From the NCBI GenBank assembly GCA_902362715.1, contig CABIXN010000005.1, positions 1 to 64,000 of the forward strand: a stretch of DNA of 64,000 nucleotides, in the 5' to 3' direction. A program made the position numbers and the translations under genes. The notes under the pieces are model-generated. The model was not told the origin of the DNA. It saw only the letters and a list, made by a program, of their open reading frames with translations, and did no database searches. The stretch comes from Lachnospiraceae bacterium. GTDB lineage: Bacteria > Bacillota > Clostridia > Lachnospirales > Lachnospiraceae. Shown here piece after piece: positions 52,801-61,195 of this stretch; position 1 is the stretch's first letter, and the number at the start of each line of letters is the position of its first letter.

Positions 52801-53645
52801 ATGGCCATAAGAGCCAGATCCATCAGACAGATAAACTTATCATCTCTGTCTTTATACATTTCCTTATGGGTCTCTACATACGCTTCATAGGTTTTTACCA
52901 GCGGTTCTTTGTAGTCCCCCTCTTTAAATTCGATATCTTTTAATTCTGTAGAAAAGGTTGTATGACGGCAGTGATCAGACCAGTAGGTATCCAGCACACG
53001 GATTTCTGTCATGGTAGGATCTCTGTGTTCTTCCCCTGCAAAATAGTTCTGAATGTGAAGAAAATCCCGGAATGTCATAGCCAGATTTAAAGATCCATAC
53101 AGCTCCTTTAATTCCGCCTCATTCATACCGGTAAATCCGTCAAATACTGCCACATCCGCCGGTTCCTCGAACTCTGTAATCAGAGTTTCCGGTTTCTCCA
53201 GACCGGTTTCTCTGGAATCCACCGGGTTAATGCAGTGATTTTTAACAGCAAGAAGCTGATCGGTACTCACTTCTCCTTCCAGTACATAGGTAAGAGCAGT
53301 ACGGATAACAGGTTCTTCCCTGCCGCTGAGCAGCTTTACACACTGTTCTGCAGAATCCGCCCGCTGATCAAACTGTCCCGGCAGATATTCTACGCTAAAA
53401 GCAGCGGCGCCTTTTAAATCAAAATCTTCTTCATATACATCATCCACCGGAGGTTCTGAAAAAACTGTCCCCAGCGCTTTTTTATAGGTTTCATCTGAAA
53501 TATTCTCAATGTCATAACGAACCAGGACACGCACTCCTGTCACACTGTCAATTCCCAGATAGCTTTTAATTTCGGAGTATAATTCTTTTGCTTTTACAGC
53601 ATAAGCCGGTTTCTTTTCTACAAATACTCTGCGTACGTTGCTCAT
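49866..53645 (-). CDS. purL: Phosphoribosylformylglycinamidine synthase, single-chain form
   Basis: 1259 aa. Two PurM-like ATP-binding repeats (NHPTEIEPFGGAATCLGG and the GIGGKDSMSG-type block) and a C-terminal glutaminase (about 1000-1259) with nucleophile Cys in GICNGFQA and His in SHGEGRF. It makes FGAM from FGAR, glutamine and ATP in purine synthesis. Start: ATG at 53645 after GGAGGAAGAG; a GTG at 53669 has no site. Monocistronic here; no purine riboswitch was seen upstream. Confidence 0.96.
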   Translation of the reverse strand: MSNVRRVFVEKKPAYAVKAKELYSEIKSYLGIDSVTGVRVLVRYDIENISDETYKKALGTVFSEPPVDDVYEEDFDLKGAAAFSVEYLPGQFDQRADSAEQCVKLLSGREEPVIRTALTYVLEGEVSTDQLLAVKNHCINPVDSRETGLEKPETLITEFEEPADVAVFDGFTGMNEAELKELYGSLNLAMTFRDFLHIQNYFAGEEHRDPTMTEIRVLDTYWSDHCRHTTFSTELKDIEFKEGDYKEPLVKTYEAYVETHKEMYKDRDDKFICLMDLALMAMKKLKKEGKLNDQEESDEINACSIVVPVEVDGKTEEWLVNFKNETHNHPTEIEPFGGAATCLGGCIRDPLSGRTYVYQAMRVTGAADPTVSVKDTLEGKLPQKKIVRSAAGGYSSYGNQIGLATGYVKEVYHPNYVAKRMEIGAVMGAAPRRAVQRMTSDPGDIIILLGGRTGRDGCGGATGSSKAHTTQSIDTCGAEVQKGNPPTERKIQRLFRREEVSYLIKKCNDFGAGGVSVAIGELADGLRVQLDKVPKKYAGLDGTEIAISESQERMAVVIAPENVKEFLGYAEEENLEAVEVAVVTEDPRLVLIWRDKEIVNISRAFLDTNGAHQETGVLVDIPAKADSVLVSPEVKDVREAWLATLKDLNVCSQKGLVEMFDASIGAGSVFMPYGGKYQLTETQSMVAKLPVQTGKCDTVTMMSYGFDPYVSSWSPYHGAVYAVLESVSRIVAAGGDYKKIRFTFQEYFRRMSEDPSRWSQPFAALLGAYSAQIGFGLPSIGGKDSMSGTFNEIDVPPTLVSFAVDVAKEQDIITPELKTAGNKLMLFTIDKDEYDLPVYEKVMKLYDAVYGLIQDKKLKSVYALDAKGLIAAVSKMAFGNKLGVSIRGCLKPEEAFAPGFGNLAAEVAAKDTDTVKEALEAAGLRANVSIVGSVLAEQKFKYGDVEISMDEALGAWTQTLEKVFPTRATTDVQEIKSGLYDTKNIYVCKNKIAKPTVFIPVFPGTNCEYDSARAFEGAGADVITKVFKNMSPEDIRDSVDCFEKAIQQSQIIMFPGGFSAGDEPEGSAKFFATAFRNEKIREAVMKLLNERDGLCLGICNGFQALIKLGLVPHGEICSQTADAPTLTYNTIGRHISKMVYTKVVTNKSPWLAKAELGKVYTSPASHGEGRFVAPKEWLDRLFENGQVATQYVNENGVPTMDEEWNVNGSYMAIEGITSPDGRILGKMAHAERRGDSVAVNIYGDQDLKLFESGVAYFRD

Positions 53646-53831
53646 TCTCTTCCTCCATTTTAACTTCACTTGTCAAAATTTCTTCACAAAATCTGCTTAT
53701 AAGTCTCCTTTTGCATCCGGCAAAAACCCTTCTGCAGTCATTGATTTACTACTTCTTTTACTCAGTATAGCAAATAACATTTATTAAGAAAAATTAATAT
53801 AATTAATCCTTTTTATAAGATCAACTAATCC

Positions 53832-53866
53832 ATAAAGTTGACACTTTATAAGCTGTAGTTTATAAT
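53832..53866 (+). promoter_or_regulatory. Consensus promoter with LysR-type operator
   Basis: TTGACA (53838-53843), a 17-nt spacer, TATAAT (53861-53866). A dyad ATAAAGT-TGAC-ACTTTAT (53832-53849) overlaps the -35, fitting autoregulation of the LysR gene. Confidence 0.85.
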
Positions 53867-53898
53867 GCTATTATCTATAATTATAAAGGAGCATCTCC

Positions 53899-54789
53899 AT
53901 GGATATTAATTATGAATTGTATAAAGTCTTTTATCACGTTGCTTCTTCCCTAAGTTTTTCAGAAGCAAGCAAACAGTTATTTATATCACAGTCCGCAGTA
54001 AGCCAGTCCATTAAAACACTGGAGAAAAAACTGGAACAGACACTGTTTATTCGAAGCACCAAAAAAGTTCAGCTGACTCCCGCCGGCCAGGTGCTGCTAA
54101 AGCATATTGAACCGGCCATGAATCTTATTCAGCGCGGTGAAAACCAGCTTCTCGACAGCAAAAGCCTGGGGCTTGGACAGCTCCACATCGGCGCCAGCGA
54201 CACTATCTGCCGCTATTTTCTGGTTCCGTATTTTAAACAATTTCACAAACAGTTTCCCAATGTTCCCATCAAGGTCACCAATGCCACTTCACTGGCATGT
54301 GTAGACCTTCTGGAGCAGGGGAAGGTTGACATGATTGTCACCAATTTTCCCAATACCCGTTTAAACCATTCCTATATTCAGAAAACCGTCTGTCAGTTTC
54401 AGGATGTGTTTATTGCAAATCCCGCTTATTTTAATTTAAAACAGCAGGAACTTTCCCTGACGGAGCTGAATCAATATCCGATCCTGATGCTGGACCGCAA
54501 ATGTACTACCAGTGAGTTTTTACATAATCTGTTCCTTCAGCACCAGATGGAACTGATCCCCGAAGTTGAATTAAGCAGCAATGACCTGCTGATTGATCTG
54601 GCCCGCATCGGCCTTGGGATAGCATTTATTCCGGATTACTGTCTGCTTCGGGAATCAAAGGAACTTTTTATCTTAAAGACCAAAGAAAAAATGCCTCAAA
54701 GACAGATTGTTGCTTCTATTAATCCATCACTTCCCACAACGGCTTCCACAACAGAGTTTCTAAATCTTCTCCCGTCCATCAATGACTAA
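53899..54789 (+). CDS. LysR family transcriptional regulator
   Basis: 296 aa. HTH (FYHVASSLSFSEASKQLFISQSAVSQSIK) and effector domain (about 90-290). ATG at 53899 follows AAAGGAG. A consensus promoter with an overlapping dyad precedes it. Divergent from purL, which may be a target, though the dyad serves the LysR promoter itself. Confidence 0.9.
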   Translation: MDINYELYKVFYHVASSLSFSEASKQLFISQSAVSQSIKTLEKKLEQTLFIRSTKKVQLTPAGQVLLKHIEPAMNLIQRGENQLLDSKSLGLGQLHIGASDTICRYFLVPYFKQFHKQFPNVPIKVTNATSLACVDLLEQGKVDMIVTNFPNTRLNHSYIQKTVCQFQDVFIANPAYFNLKQQELSLTELNQYPILMLDRKCTTSEFLHNLFLQHQMELIPEVELSSNDLLIDLARIGLGIAFIPDYCLLRESKELFILKTKEKMPQRQIVASINPSLPTTASTTEFLNLLPSIND

Positions 54790-54790
54790 A

Positions 54791-54823
54791 TAACAAAGCG
54801 GATTTTTCCGCTTTGTTTTAAAT
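54791..54823. terminator. Bidirectional terminator
   Basis: AACAAAGCGGA - TTTT - TCCGCTTTGTT with T-rich tails, between the convergent LysR and helicase genes. Confidence 0.85.
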
Positions 54824-54854
54824 TACCCCTGCAGATAAAAATTCCAAAGGGACT

Positions 54855-57209
54855 CTATCTCTCTTCGCTCCAGAATTCCCTGATTTTTTCATCCAGAGAT
54901 CTCAGCGTACATACTTCATGCTGCTCCCACTCAAGGGGAAACAGCTCCTGGTAATCCCTTCTGAGAAATCTTTCATCCAGCAATTCGATGATTCCCCGAT
55001 CCTCCGCCGTACGAATCACCCGGCCTGCAGCCTGCAGTACTTTATTCATCCCGGGATACTGATAAGCATAAGAAAATCCCTGACCGTTTTTCTCCTGGTA
55101 ATAATTTTTCAGAATCTCACGTTCCGTACAAATCTGCGGCAGTCCTGTGCCTGCAATCAAAACGCCGATAAGCTGTTCTTTTTTTAAATCAATTCCTTCA
55201 GAAAAAATTCCGCCCAGCACCCCAAATGCCACAAAAGATGTTTCCCTGCATTCTGTAAATGCTTCAATAAATTCTTCTCTTTGGCGTTCCGACATATTAT
55301 TTTCCTGGATCATACTATCCATACGCCCTGCATTTACTGACAGAAAACTTTCATAAACCGTCTCCATCATTTTATAGGAGGGAAAAAATACAAGATAATT
55401 TCCTTTTCTTCCAGAGGCCGTCTTAAAAATATAATCGGCAAATTTTCTGTATTCCTGCTCATTTCTCCTTGTATACAGACTGCTGACATCTTTTCCGATA
55501 AGAAGCAGACGCTGGTCACTGGTAAAAGCGGTCTCGGCATATACTGCATAATTGTCATCTCTTACACTCAGCAGCTGCTTATAGTACCGGACAGGCAGAA
55601 GGGTAGCTGAAAAAAAGACAGTTGCAAGCCCTCTGTTTAAGCACTCCTGCAGATTCCCTGCCGGATTTACGCAATACAGCCGCAGCAAAAAACGGTTCTC
55701 CTGATCAAACTTCGTATAAATAACATAGTTATCATCCACCAGCTCATAGATATTCAGAAAATGCCTGAGGTTCAGATAAAAATCAGACACTTCCTTCCGC
55801 TCCGGGAACTCTCCTCTGGACTGCAGAAACTTATCATATTCCGAGCCAAGGCGCATCAGGGAAAAAATAAATGCCCCCACGCTGTCATAGAGACAGTAGT
55901 CTTCGCACTCCCGTTTCCATTCCAGCATCTGCCGGTTGCATTTTTCCAGCTGCCCTACAAGCTTCGGGCTGTATTGCTTCAGCAATTTCTTCTGTTCCAG
56001 AAACTCTTCCTTCACCAGATGGGCACTGTACATTTCTCTTCCCCGTTCCACCAGATTGTGGGCTTCATCCACAAGAAAGAAGTAATCTCCTTTATTTCCT
56101 TCTGCAAAAAAACGTTTCAGATACACATTGGGATCAAAAACATAATTATAATCACAGATAATGACATCCGACCAGAGAGAAACATCCAGGCTCATTTCAA
56201 AAGGACAGACCTGATAGCTTTCCGCCTGCAGCAGCAGCTCTTCTCTGGAAAAATCACCGGATTTCGAAATCAGATCAAATACCGCATCATTGACCCTGTC
56301 ATAATGCCCTCTGGCATAGGGACAGTTCACAGGGTTACAGTCCATTTCATCACAGACACACATCTTTTCTTTTGCCGTCAGTTCCAGAACTTTTCCCTGA
56401 TAACCATGTTCCTTCAGCAACCGAAAGGTATCACGGGCCACTGTTCTTGTAATAGTTTTAGCTGTCAGATAAAAGATCTTGTCTCCCAGTCCCTCCCCCA
56501 CTGCTTTTACAGCAGGGAATACCGTTGAAATCGTTTTTCCCACACCGGTTGGCGCCTGAAGAAACAATATTTTCTTCCGCAGCATTGTGCGGTAAACATC
56601 TGTTACCAGTTTTTTCTGTCCTTCTCTGTAAGGAAATGGAAATGTAAGCTTTCTGGCTGCAGCCGTTCTTACCAGCCGCCACTCATACTGCAGATCAGCC
56701 CATTTCTGATACCGGCCCAGCAGATCTTCAAACCAGTCAGCCAGTTCATCAAATACATACTCTTCTGTAAACCGTTTCAATTCCTCGGTATCCAGATTAC
56801 AGTAAGTCATCTGCACCCCGACTTTTTTTAATCCCTGCTGCCTGCCATAAATAAAGGCATAGCATTTGGCCTGAGCCAGGTGAACGGATACCGGATGTTC
56901 GAAAGATGCAAGTTCACGGTAAACACCTTTGATCTCATCAATCACCATAAGCCCGTCATCCGGAAAAATGCCATCTGCCCGCCCTTCCACAGACAGGAAA
57001 TACCGGGGAGTTTCCAGTACATATTTCAAAGAAACTTCCGCCATATAATCTGAGCCCATCCGTCGCTGAATTTTCCGATGCATACGGCTCCCTTCCTGCA
57101 TGGCTTCCCGCTCTGCTGATTTCCCTTTCCGATTGTCAATATCTCCGCCTCTTAAAATAAATTCCACCAGATTTCTTACAGAAATCCGAAGGGTCTGTTT
57201 TTCTTCCAT
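54855..57209 (-). CDS. XPD/DinG-like DNA helicase with N-terminal PD-(D/E)XK-like domain
   Basis: 784 aa. The N-terminus (about 1-135) has GRADGIF and VIDEIKG plus AQAKCYAF, the D...E-x-K and Q pattern of RecB-like nucleases. From about 185 comes a superfamily 2 helicase: Walker A APTGVGKT, four Fe-S type Cys (CVCDEMDC, C, C), DEAH box in LVDEAHN, and QAAGRVIRT as motif VI. It likely acts on single-stranded or damaged DNA. Starts 8 nt after the ROK gene, so it is co-transcribed with the sugar operon, which is unusual. Confidence 0.85.
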   Translation of the reverse strand: MEEKQTLRISVRNLVEFILRGGDIDNRKGKSAEREAMQEGSRMHRKIQRRMGSDYMAEVSLKYVLETPRYFLSVEGRADGIFPDDGLMVIDEIKGVYRELASFEHPVSVHLAQAKCYAFIYGRQQGLKKVGVQMTYCNLDTEELKRFTEEYVFDELADWFEDLLGRYQKWADLQYEWRLVRTAAARKLTFPFPYREGQKKLVTDVYRTMLRKKILFLQAPTGVGKTISTVFPAVKAVGEGLGDKIFYLTAKTITRTVARDTFRLLKEHGYQGKVLELTAKEKMCVCDEMDCNPVNCPYARGHYDRVNDAVFDLISKSGDFSREELLLQAESYQVCPFEMSLDVSLWSDVIICDYNYVFDPNVYLKRFFAEGNKGDYFFLVDEAHNLVERGREMYSAHLVKEEFLEQKKLLKQYSPKLVGQLEKCNRQMLEWKRECEDYCLYDSVGAFIFSLMRLGSEYDKFLQSRGEFPERKEVSDFYLNLRHFLNIYELVDDNYVIYTKFDQENRFLLRLYCVNPAGNLQECLNRGLATVFFSATLLPVRYYKQLLSVRDDNYAVYAETAFTSDQRLLLIGKDVSSLYTRRNEQEYRKFADYIFKTASGRKGNYLVFFPSYKMMETVYESFLSVNAGRMDSMIQENNMSERQREEFIEAFTECRETSFVAFGVLGGIFSEGIDLKKEQLIGVLIAGTGLPQICTEREILKNYYQEKNGQGFSYAYQYPGMNKVLQAAGRVIRTAEDRGIIELLDERFLRRDYQELFPLEWEQHEVCTLRSLDEKIREFWSEER

Positions 57210-57217
57210 ATTTTATC

Positions 57218-58162
57218 TTATACCTGCAATATCATTTTCACGCTCCCGTAAATCCCGGCGTCATTTCCCAGTTTTGCAAGGGCAAAGGGAGTTTTGGCCG
57301 CAGCATGGAACGCATATTTTTCATAATATTTCTGAATCACATCAGTTACAATGGTTCCTGCTTTTGACACCCCGCCTCCGATAACAAATACTTCCGGGTT
57401 TGTTACCGAACCAATAAAGGAAAGCGCCGTGCCAAGCATCTCTCCCAGCTCCTCTACCAGTTCCAGTGCCACCTCATCCTTTTGTCTGGCAGCATCAAAA
57501 ATGGCCTTGGCTGTAAGTGTTTCTGCATCTCTAAGCACTGATTCTCTCTGATCAGCCTCCAGTTTCAGCCGGCCCATCCGGGCAATGCCTCTGGCAGAAG
57601 CATACTGCTCTAAACATCCTCGCTTTCCGCAGCCACAGATTTCTGTTTCATCCTTTTTCATCTGGAAATGTCCGATTTCTCCACCTGCACCGTCAGCGCC
57701 GGCTACAATCTTTCCATTTACAATAATGCCGCCGCCCACGCCGGTTCCAAGAGTCACCATTACCACATTCTGATAGCCTTCGCCGCCGCCCTTCCACATT
57801 TCTCCAAGGGCAGCTACATTGGCATCATTTCCCGCCTGGGCCCGGATACCTCCCATCAGCTCAGACATAGCGTCTTCCACGTTAAAAACGCCCCAGCCAA
57901 GATTTACACAGCGAAGAACGGTACCATGCTCATCTACCGGTCCCGGTACGCCCATGCCGATTCCTTCCACACCTTCAAGTTCAATCCCTTTTTCTTTTAA
58001 TTTATTCTTGGCTGACACGGCAATATCACTCAGAATAAAAGAGCCGTCCTGCTGTGTTCTTGTCTTAATCTCCCATTTCTCCAGCAGCTTCCCCTCTGTA
58101 GTAAACAGCCCCATTTTTATTGTAGTACCGCCGATATCCACTCCCAATGCATATTTTTTCAT
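57218..58162 (-). CDS. glcK: ROK family glucokinase
   Basis: 314 aa. ATP motif LGVDIGGTTIKMG at the N-terminus, catalytic Asp in GNDAN, zinc motif GGEIGHFQ with CGCGKRGCLEQ. It phosphorylates glucose (or a related hexose) with ATP. ATG at 58162 follows AGGAGG. It lies 130 nt after the DeoR gene with a hairpin in between. Confidence 0.9.
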   Translation of the reverse strand: MKKYALGVDIGGTTIKMGLFTTEGKLLEKWEIKTRTQQDGSFILSDIAVSAKNKLKEKGIELEGVEGIGMGVPGPVDEHGTVLRCVNLGWGVFNVEDAMSELMGGIRAQAGNDANVAALGEMWKGGGEGYQNVVMVTLGTGVGGGIIVNGKIVAGADGAGGEIGHFQMKKDETEICGCGKRGCLEQYASARGIARMGRLKLEADQRESVLRDAETLTAKAIFDAARQKDEVALELVEELGEMLGTALSFIGSVTNPEVFVIGGGVSKAGTIVTDVIQKYYEKYAFHAAAKTPFALAKLGNDAGIYGSVKMILQV

Positions 58163-58227
58163 TCTTACTTCCTCCTGAAACAGTTTGTCTTTTCTTATTT
58201 TACAACGCCGGCCCTTAAGTTGACAAT

Positions 58228-58263
58228 AGCCCGGATCAGAGGTTTTCTTCCTTAATCCGGGCT
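58228..58263 (-). terminator. Hairpin between DeoR and ROK genes
   Basis: AGCCCGGAT pairs with ATCCGGGCT across an 18-nt loop, without a clear T-run; a weak terminator or mRNA processing stem. Confidence 0.5.
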
Positions 58264-58292
58264 GTCTGCTGTATTATGTCACTTTTTATTTT

Positions 58293-59039
58293 TTAAGGTA
58301 CCACAATCACATTTTTGCAGCGTTTATAGGTCTCATCAAAAAGCCGGTCCGTCAATATCTGGGATTTCGAAAAATCTCCAAATGAAATGGGATAAATCTG
58401 ATGAAACTTTGTACTGTCACACAAAACATACGGACTCTGGGTCCGTTTCATAGCGCATTCCTTTATCATCGCCTCATTAATATCCGGTGTTGTAAAACCA
58501 GTGGTCTGACTGACTCCATTTGCTCCCCAGAATCCTTTAGTAAAATTATATTTTAACAGATTGGCAAATGCTTCATTCCCCACGATTGCCTCAGTGGCAG
58601 CTTTTACTTCACCGCCGATTAAAGTTACCCGGAATCCATTTTCTGCCAGCTTTAATGCATGAGATACTGCATTTGTTACAAATGATGCAGACTTTTCTGT
58701 CAAAAACGGAATCATATAACCGGTTGTTGTACCTGCATCCAGATATACAAAATCATTGGGCTGAATCATAGCCGCCGCATATTGCGCAATCCGCATTTTT
58801 TCACTGCGGTTCTGCTCCTCTTTTAGAGCTACTGTTTCTTCTTTTGTATGAATTCTGGATTCTACCTGCACGGCCCCGCCAAACACTTTCATCAGCACGC
58901 CTTTGTCGTGCAGCACATTTAAATCCCGGCGGATTGTGGATTCAGAAGTGTGAAACAATTCTTTTAATTCCTGTACTGTTACACTTCCCTTTTTATCAAG
59001 CAGATTTATGATTTCTTCATGCCTTTTTTCTGTGAGCAT
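58293..59039 (-). CDS. DeoR family transcriptional regulator
   Basis: 248 aa. DeoR HTH (GSVTVQELKELFHTSESTIRRDLNVL, residues 14-40) and a C-terminal sugar-phosphate sensor domain (FVYLDAGTTTGYMIP). ATG at 59039 follows GAGGAAAG, 18 nt after ptsI. Being within the fru operon, it most likely represses it until fructose-1-phosphate or a similar ester appears. Confidence 0.92.
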   Translation of the reverse strand: MLTEKRHEEIINLLDKKGSVTVQELKELFHTSESTIRRDLNVLHDKGVLMKVFGGAVQVESRIHTKEETVALKEEQNRSEKMRIAQYAAAMIQPNDFVYLDAGTTTGYMIPFLTEKSASFVTNAVSHALKLAENGFRVTLIGGEVKAATEAIVGNEAFANLLKYNFTKGFWGANGVSQTTGFTTPDINEAMIKECAMKRTQSPYVLCDSTKFHQIYPISFGDFSKSQILTDRLFDETYKRCKNVIVVP

Positions 59040-59057
59040 AGTCTCTTTCCTCGTCTA

Positions 59058-60716
59058 TCAAAGCCATTTTTTCAGCTGTTCTTCCCGTATCTTTCCTGTA
59101 TCCGTCTCACGTATTGCTTTTCTTACCGGAAGGATATTTCCCGGAGAAACGGAAAGCTCATCAACGCCCATTGCTGCAAACAGCTGGGTAAGCGCAAGAT
59201 CCCCTCCAAGCTCACCGCAGATTCCGCACCAGATTCCTGCCCGGTGGGCATTTTGTACTGTCTGATAAATCAGCCGCAGAACAGCCCTGTGGTGGGCATC
59301 GAAAAATTCATCCAGCTCCTGATTCTGGCGGTCAATTGCCAGCATATATTGAGTCAGGTCATTGGTTCCGATGCTGAAAAAGTCCACTTCCTCTGCCAGA
59401 AGATCACTGATCACAGCCGCAGCAGGAGTTTCAATCATAATTCCCTGCTCCATATCTCCAAACTCCAGCCCTTCCTGTTTTAACTCTTCTTTTACTTCCT
59501 CCACAATCTGCTTGATTTTTTTTACTTCTTTTACAGATGTTATCATTGGATACATAACTGCCAGTTTCCCATACACACTTGCACGCAGCAGGGCCCTTAA
59601 CTGAGTTTTAAATACTTCCGTCCTTGTCAGGCAGATTCGGATAGCCCGGTATCCCATAGCCGGATTTTCTTCTTTTTTCAGTTGAAAATAGTCTGCCTGC
59701 TTATCTGCTCCGATATCCAGTGTCCGGATAATAACCCGTTTTCCTGCCATGGTCTCCGCAACGGTTTTATATACTCTAAACTGTTCCTCCTCTGTGGGAT
59801 AGGTATCTTTTTCCAGATATAAAAATTCGCTTCGAAACAATCCGATGCCTTCCGCTCCATTTTGAAGCACCGCCGCTAAATCTTTGCTGTCTCCAATATT
59901 GGCATATGTCAATATCTTTTTGCCATCCAGGGTAATCCCTTTTTCGTTTTTCAGAGTCAAAAGAAGCTCTCTTTTTTCCTGTTCTTCTGCCAGCTTCTGC
60001 TTCATATCCCTTAAAGTCTTTTCATCCGGCTCTACATAAATGCAGCCTGTATTGCCGTCAACCACTGCCATTTTTCCATCAATCTGCTCATCCAGAGGCA
60101 GGTCGGTGCCAATTAGAGCCGGAATCCCCATAGTTCTTGCAAGAATTGCCGTATGAGAATTTACGGAACCATGAACGGTTACAAAAGAACGGACATTTTT
60201 TTTATCCAGCTGTACAGTCTCGCTGGGAGCCAGATCATCGGCCACAATAATTGCCGGTTCATCTGTCAAAGTCTGCTGGCCGGACCTTCCGTCCAGGATG
60301 GAAATCAGGCGTTCCGAAATATCTTTTATATCAGCCGCCCGCTCTTTCATATATTCATCATCCATAGCAGAAAACATTGCAGAGAAATTATCTCCGGCAG
60401 CTGCCACTGCATATTCTGCATTTACTTTCTGTGTGCGAATCATATTTTCTACAGATTCCAGAAAATCATCATCTTCCAGCATCATCTGGTGAACTTCGAA
60501 AATAGCAGCGCTGGATTCTCCTACTTCTTTTAAAGCTTTTTCATAAAGCTGTCCCAGCTGTTTTTTGGCCTCCTCAATAGCCCCATGGAAACGTCTTATT
60601 TCTTCCTCTGTATTTTCTGTTTTACTGCGTTTTACCTGATGCTCATTTTTTTTATAAACCCGAATTTTCCCAATGGCGATTCCGCCAAATACACTTTTTC
60701 CGTTATAAACGTTCAT
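59058..60716 (-). CDS. ptsI: PTS Enzyme I (phosphoenolpyruvate-protein phosphotransferase)
   Basis: 552 aa. The phospho-His is H188 in SVNSHTAILAR; the PEP-binding barrel follows (GIGLFRSEFLY, GIMIETPAA, FSIGTNDLTQY). Start: ATG at 60716 after AAGGAG; an in-frame extension to 60761 lacks a site. It passes phosphate from PEP to HPr. Located in the fructose operon after ptsH with a hairpin between them. Whether it is the cell's only Enzyme I cannot be told from the window. Confidence 0.95.
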   Translation of the reverse strand: MNVYNGKSVFGGIAIGKIRVYKKNEHQVKRSKTENTEEEIRRFHGAIEEAKKQLGQLYEKALKEVGESSAAIFEVHQMMLEDDDFLESVENMIRTQKVNAEYAVAAAGDNFSAMFSAMDDEYMKERAADIKDISERLISILDGRSGQQTLTDEPAIIVADDLAPSETVQLDKKNVRSFVTVHGSVNSHTAILARTMGIPALIGTDLPLDEQIDGKMAVVDGNTGCIYVEPDEKTLRDMKQKLAEEQEKRELLLTLKNEKGITLDGKKILTYANIGDSKDLAAVLQNGAEGIGLFRSEFLYLEKDTYPTEEEQFRVYKTVAETMAGKRVIIRTLDIGADKQADYFQLKKEENPAMGYRAIRICLTRTEVFKTQLRALLRASVYGKLAVMYPMITSVKEVKKIKQIVEEVKEELKQEGLEFGDMEQGIMIETPAAAVISDLLAEEVDFFSIGTNDLTQYMLAIDRQNQELDEFFDAHHRAVLRLIYQTVQNAHRAGIWCGICGELGGDLALTQLFAAMGVDELSVSPGNILPVRKAIRETDTGKIREEQLKKWL

Positions 60717-60737
60717 TCTTTTCTCCTTCCCGCAGGC

Positions 60738-60792
60738 AAAAGGGGCCATGCACACTGGCATATCCCGATATTTTTGTGCACGGCCCCTTTTT
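60738..60792 (-). terminator. Intercistronic hairpin between ptsH and ptsI
   Basis: AAAAGGGGCCATGCAC (60738-60753) pairs with GTGCACGGCCCCTTTTT (60776-60792) with one mismatch, giving a T-run on the minus strand. It may partly end transcription, making more HPr than Enzyme I. Confidence 0.65.
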
Positions 60793-60814
60793 CACTGCCT
60801 TACAACAGTGAGCA

Positions 60815-61072
60815 TTATAAATTTTCTTTCAGGAAATTTTGAAGCGCCGCAGCAGCACTCTCTTCATCTTCACCTTCAGCCTGAACCAGTATTTCTTCAC
60901 CCTTTTTTACCCCAAGGCCCATAAGTCCCAGAATATTCTTTGCGTTTACTTTCTTCTCTCCTTTAGTCACGCTTATGGAAGATGCAAATCCTTTGGCCGC
61001 TTTTACAAACTCACCTGCCGGACGTGCATGAATCCCCTGGCTATCTGTGATCACATACTTAAATTCTCTCAT
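60815..61072 (-). CDS. ptsH: HPr phosphocarrier protein lacking Ser46
   Basis: 85 aa. His15 is present in GIHARPAG. The usual regulatory Ser46 is Asn (AKNILGLMG in place of KSIMGVMS); position 52 is also Gly. The protein should carry phosphate from Enzyme I but cannot be controlled by HPr kinase at this site. ATG at 61072 follows AAGGAGGAG. Between fruA and ptsI, so probably the dedicated HPr of the fructose system. Confidence 0.93.
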   Translation of the reverse strand: MREFKYVITDSQGIHARPAGEFVKAAKGFASSISVTKGEKKVNAKNILGLMGLGVKKGEEILVQAEGEDEESAAAALQNFLKENL

Positions 61073-61195
61073 TTTTGACTCCTCCTTTATAAGCTTTACA
61101 TATTTTCTTATTCTTTATTATTATCTCATATTTCAAATCATTTTCATTCAGAATGCTTTTTATCAGCAATTTTTCATTGGTCTGACCTGTATGTT

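Noticed and set aside
55761..56528. 255-codon frame antisense to the helicase
   Set aside because: Shadow of helicase motifs on the other strand; no ribosome site.
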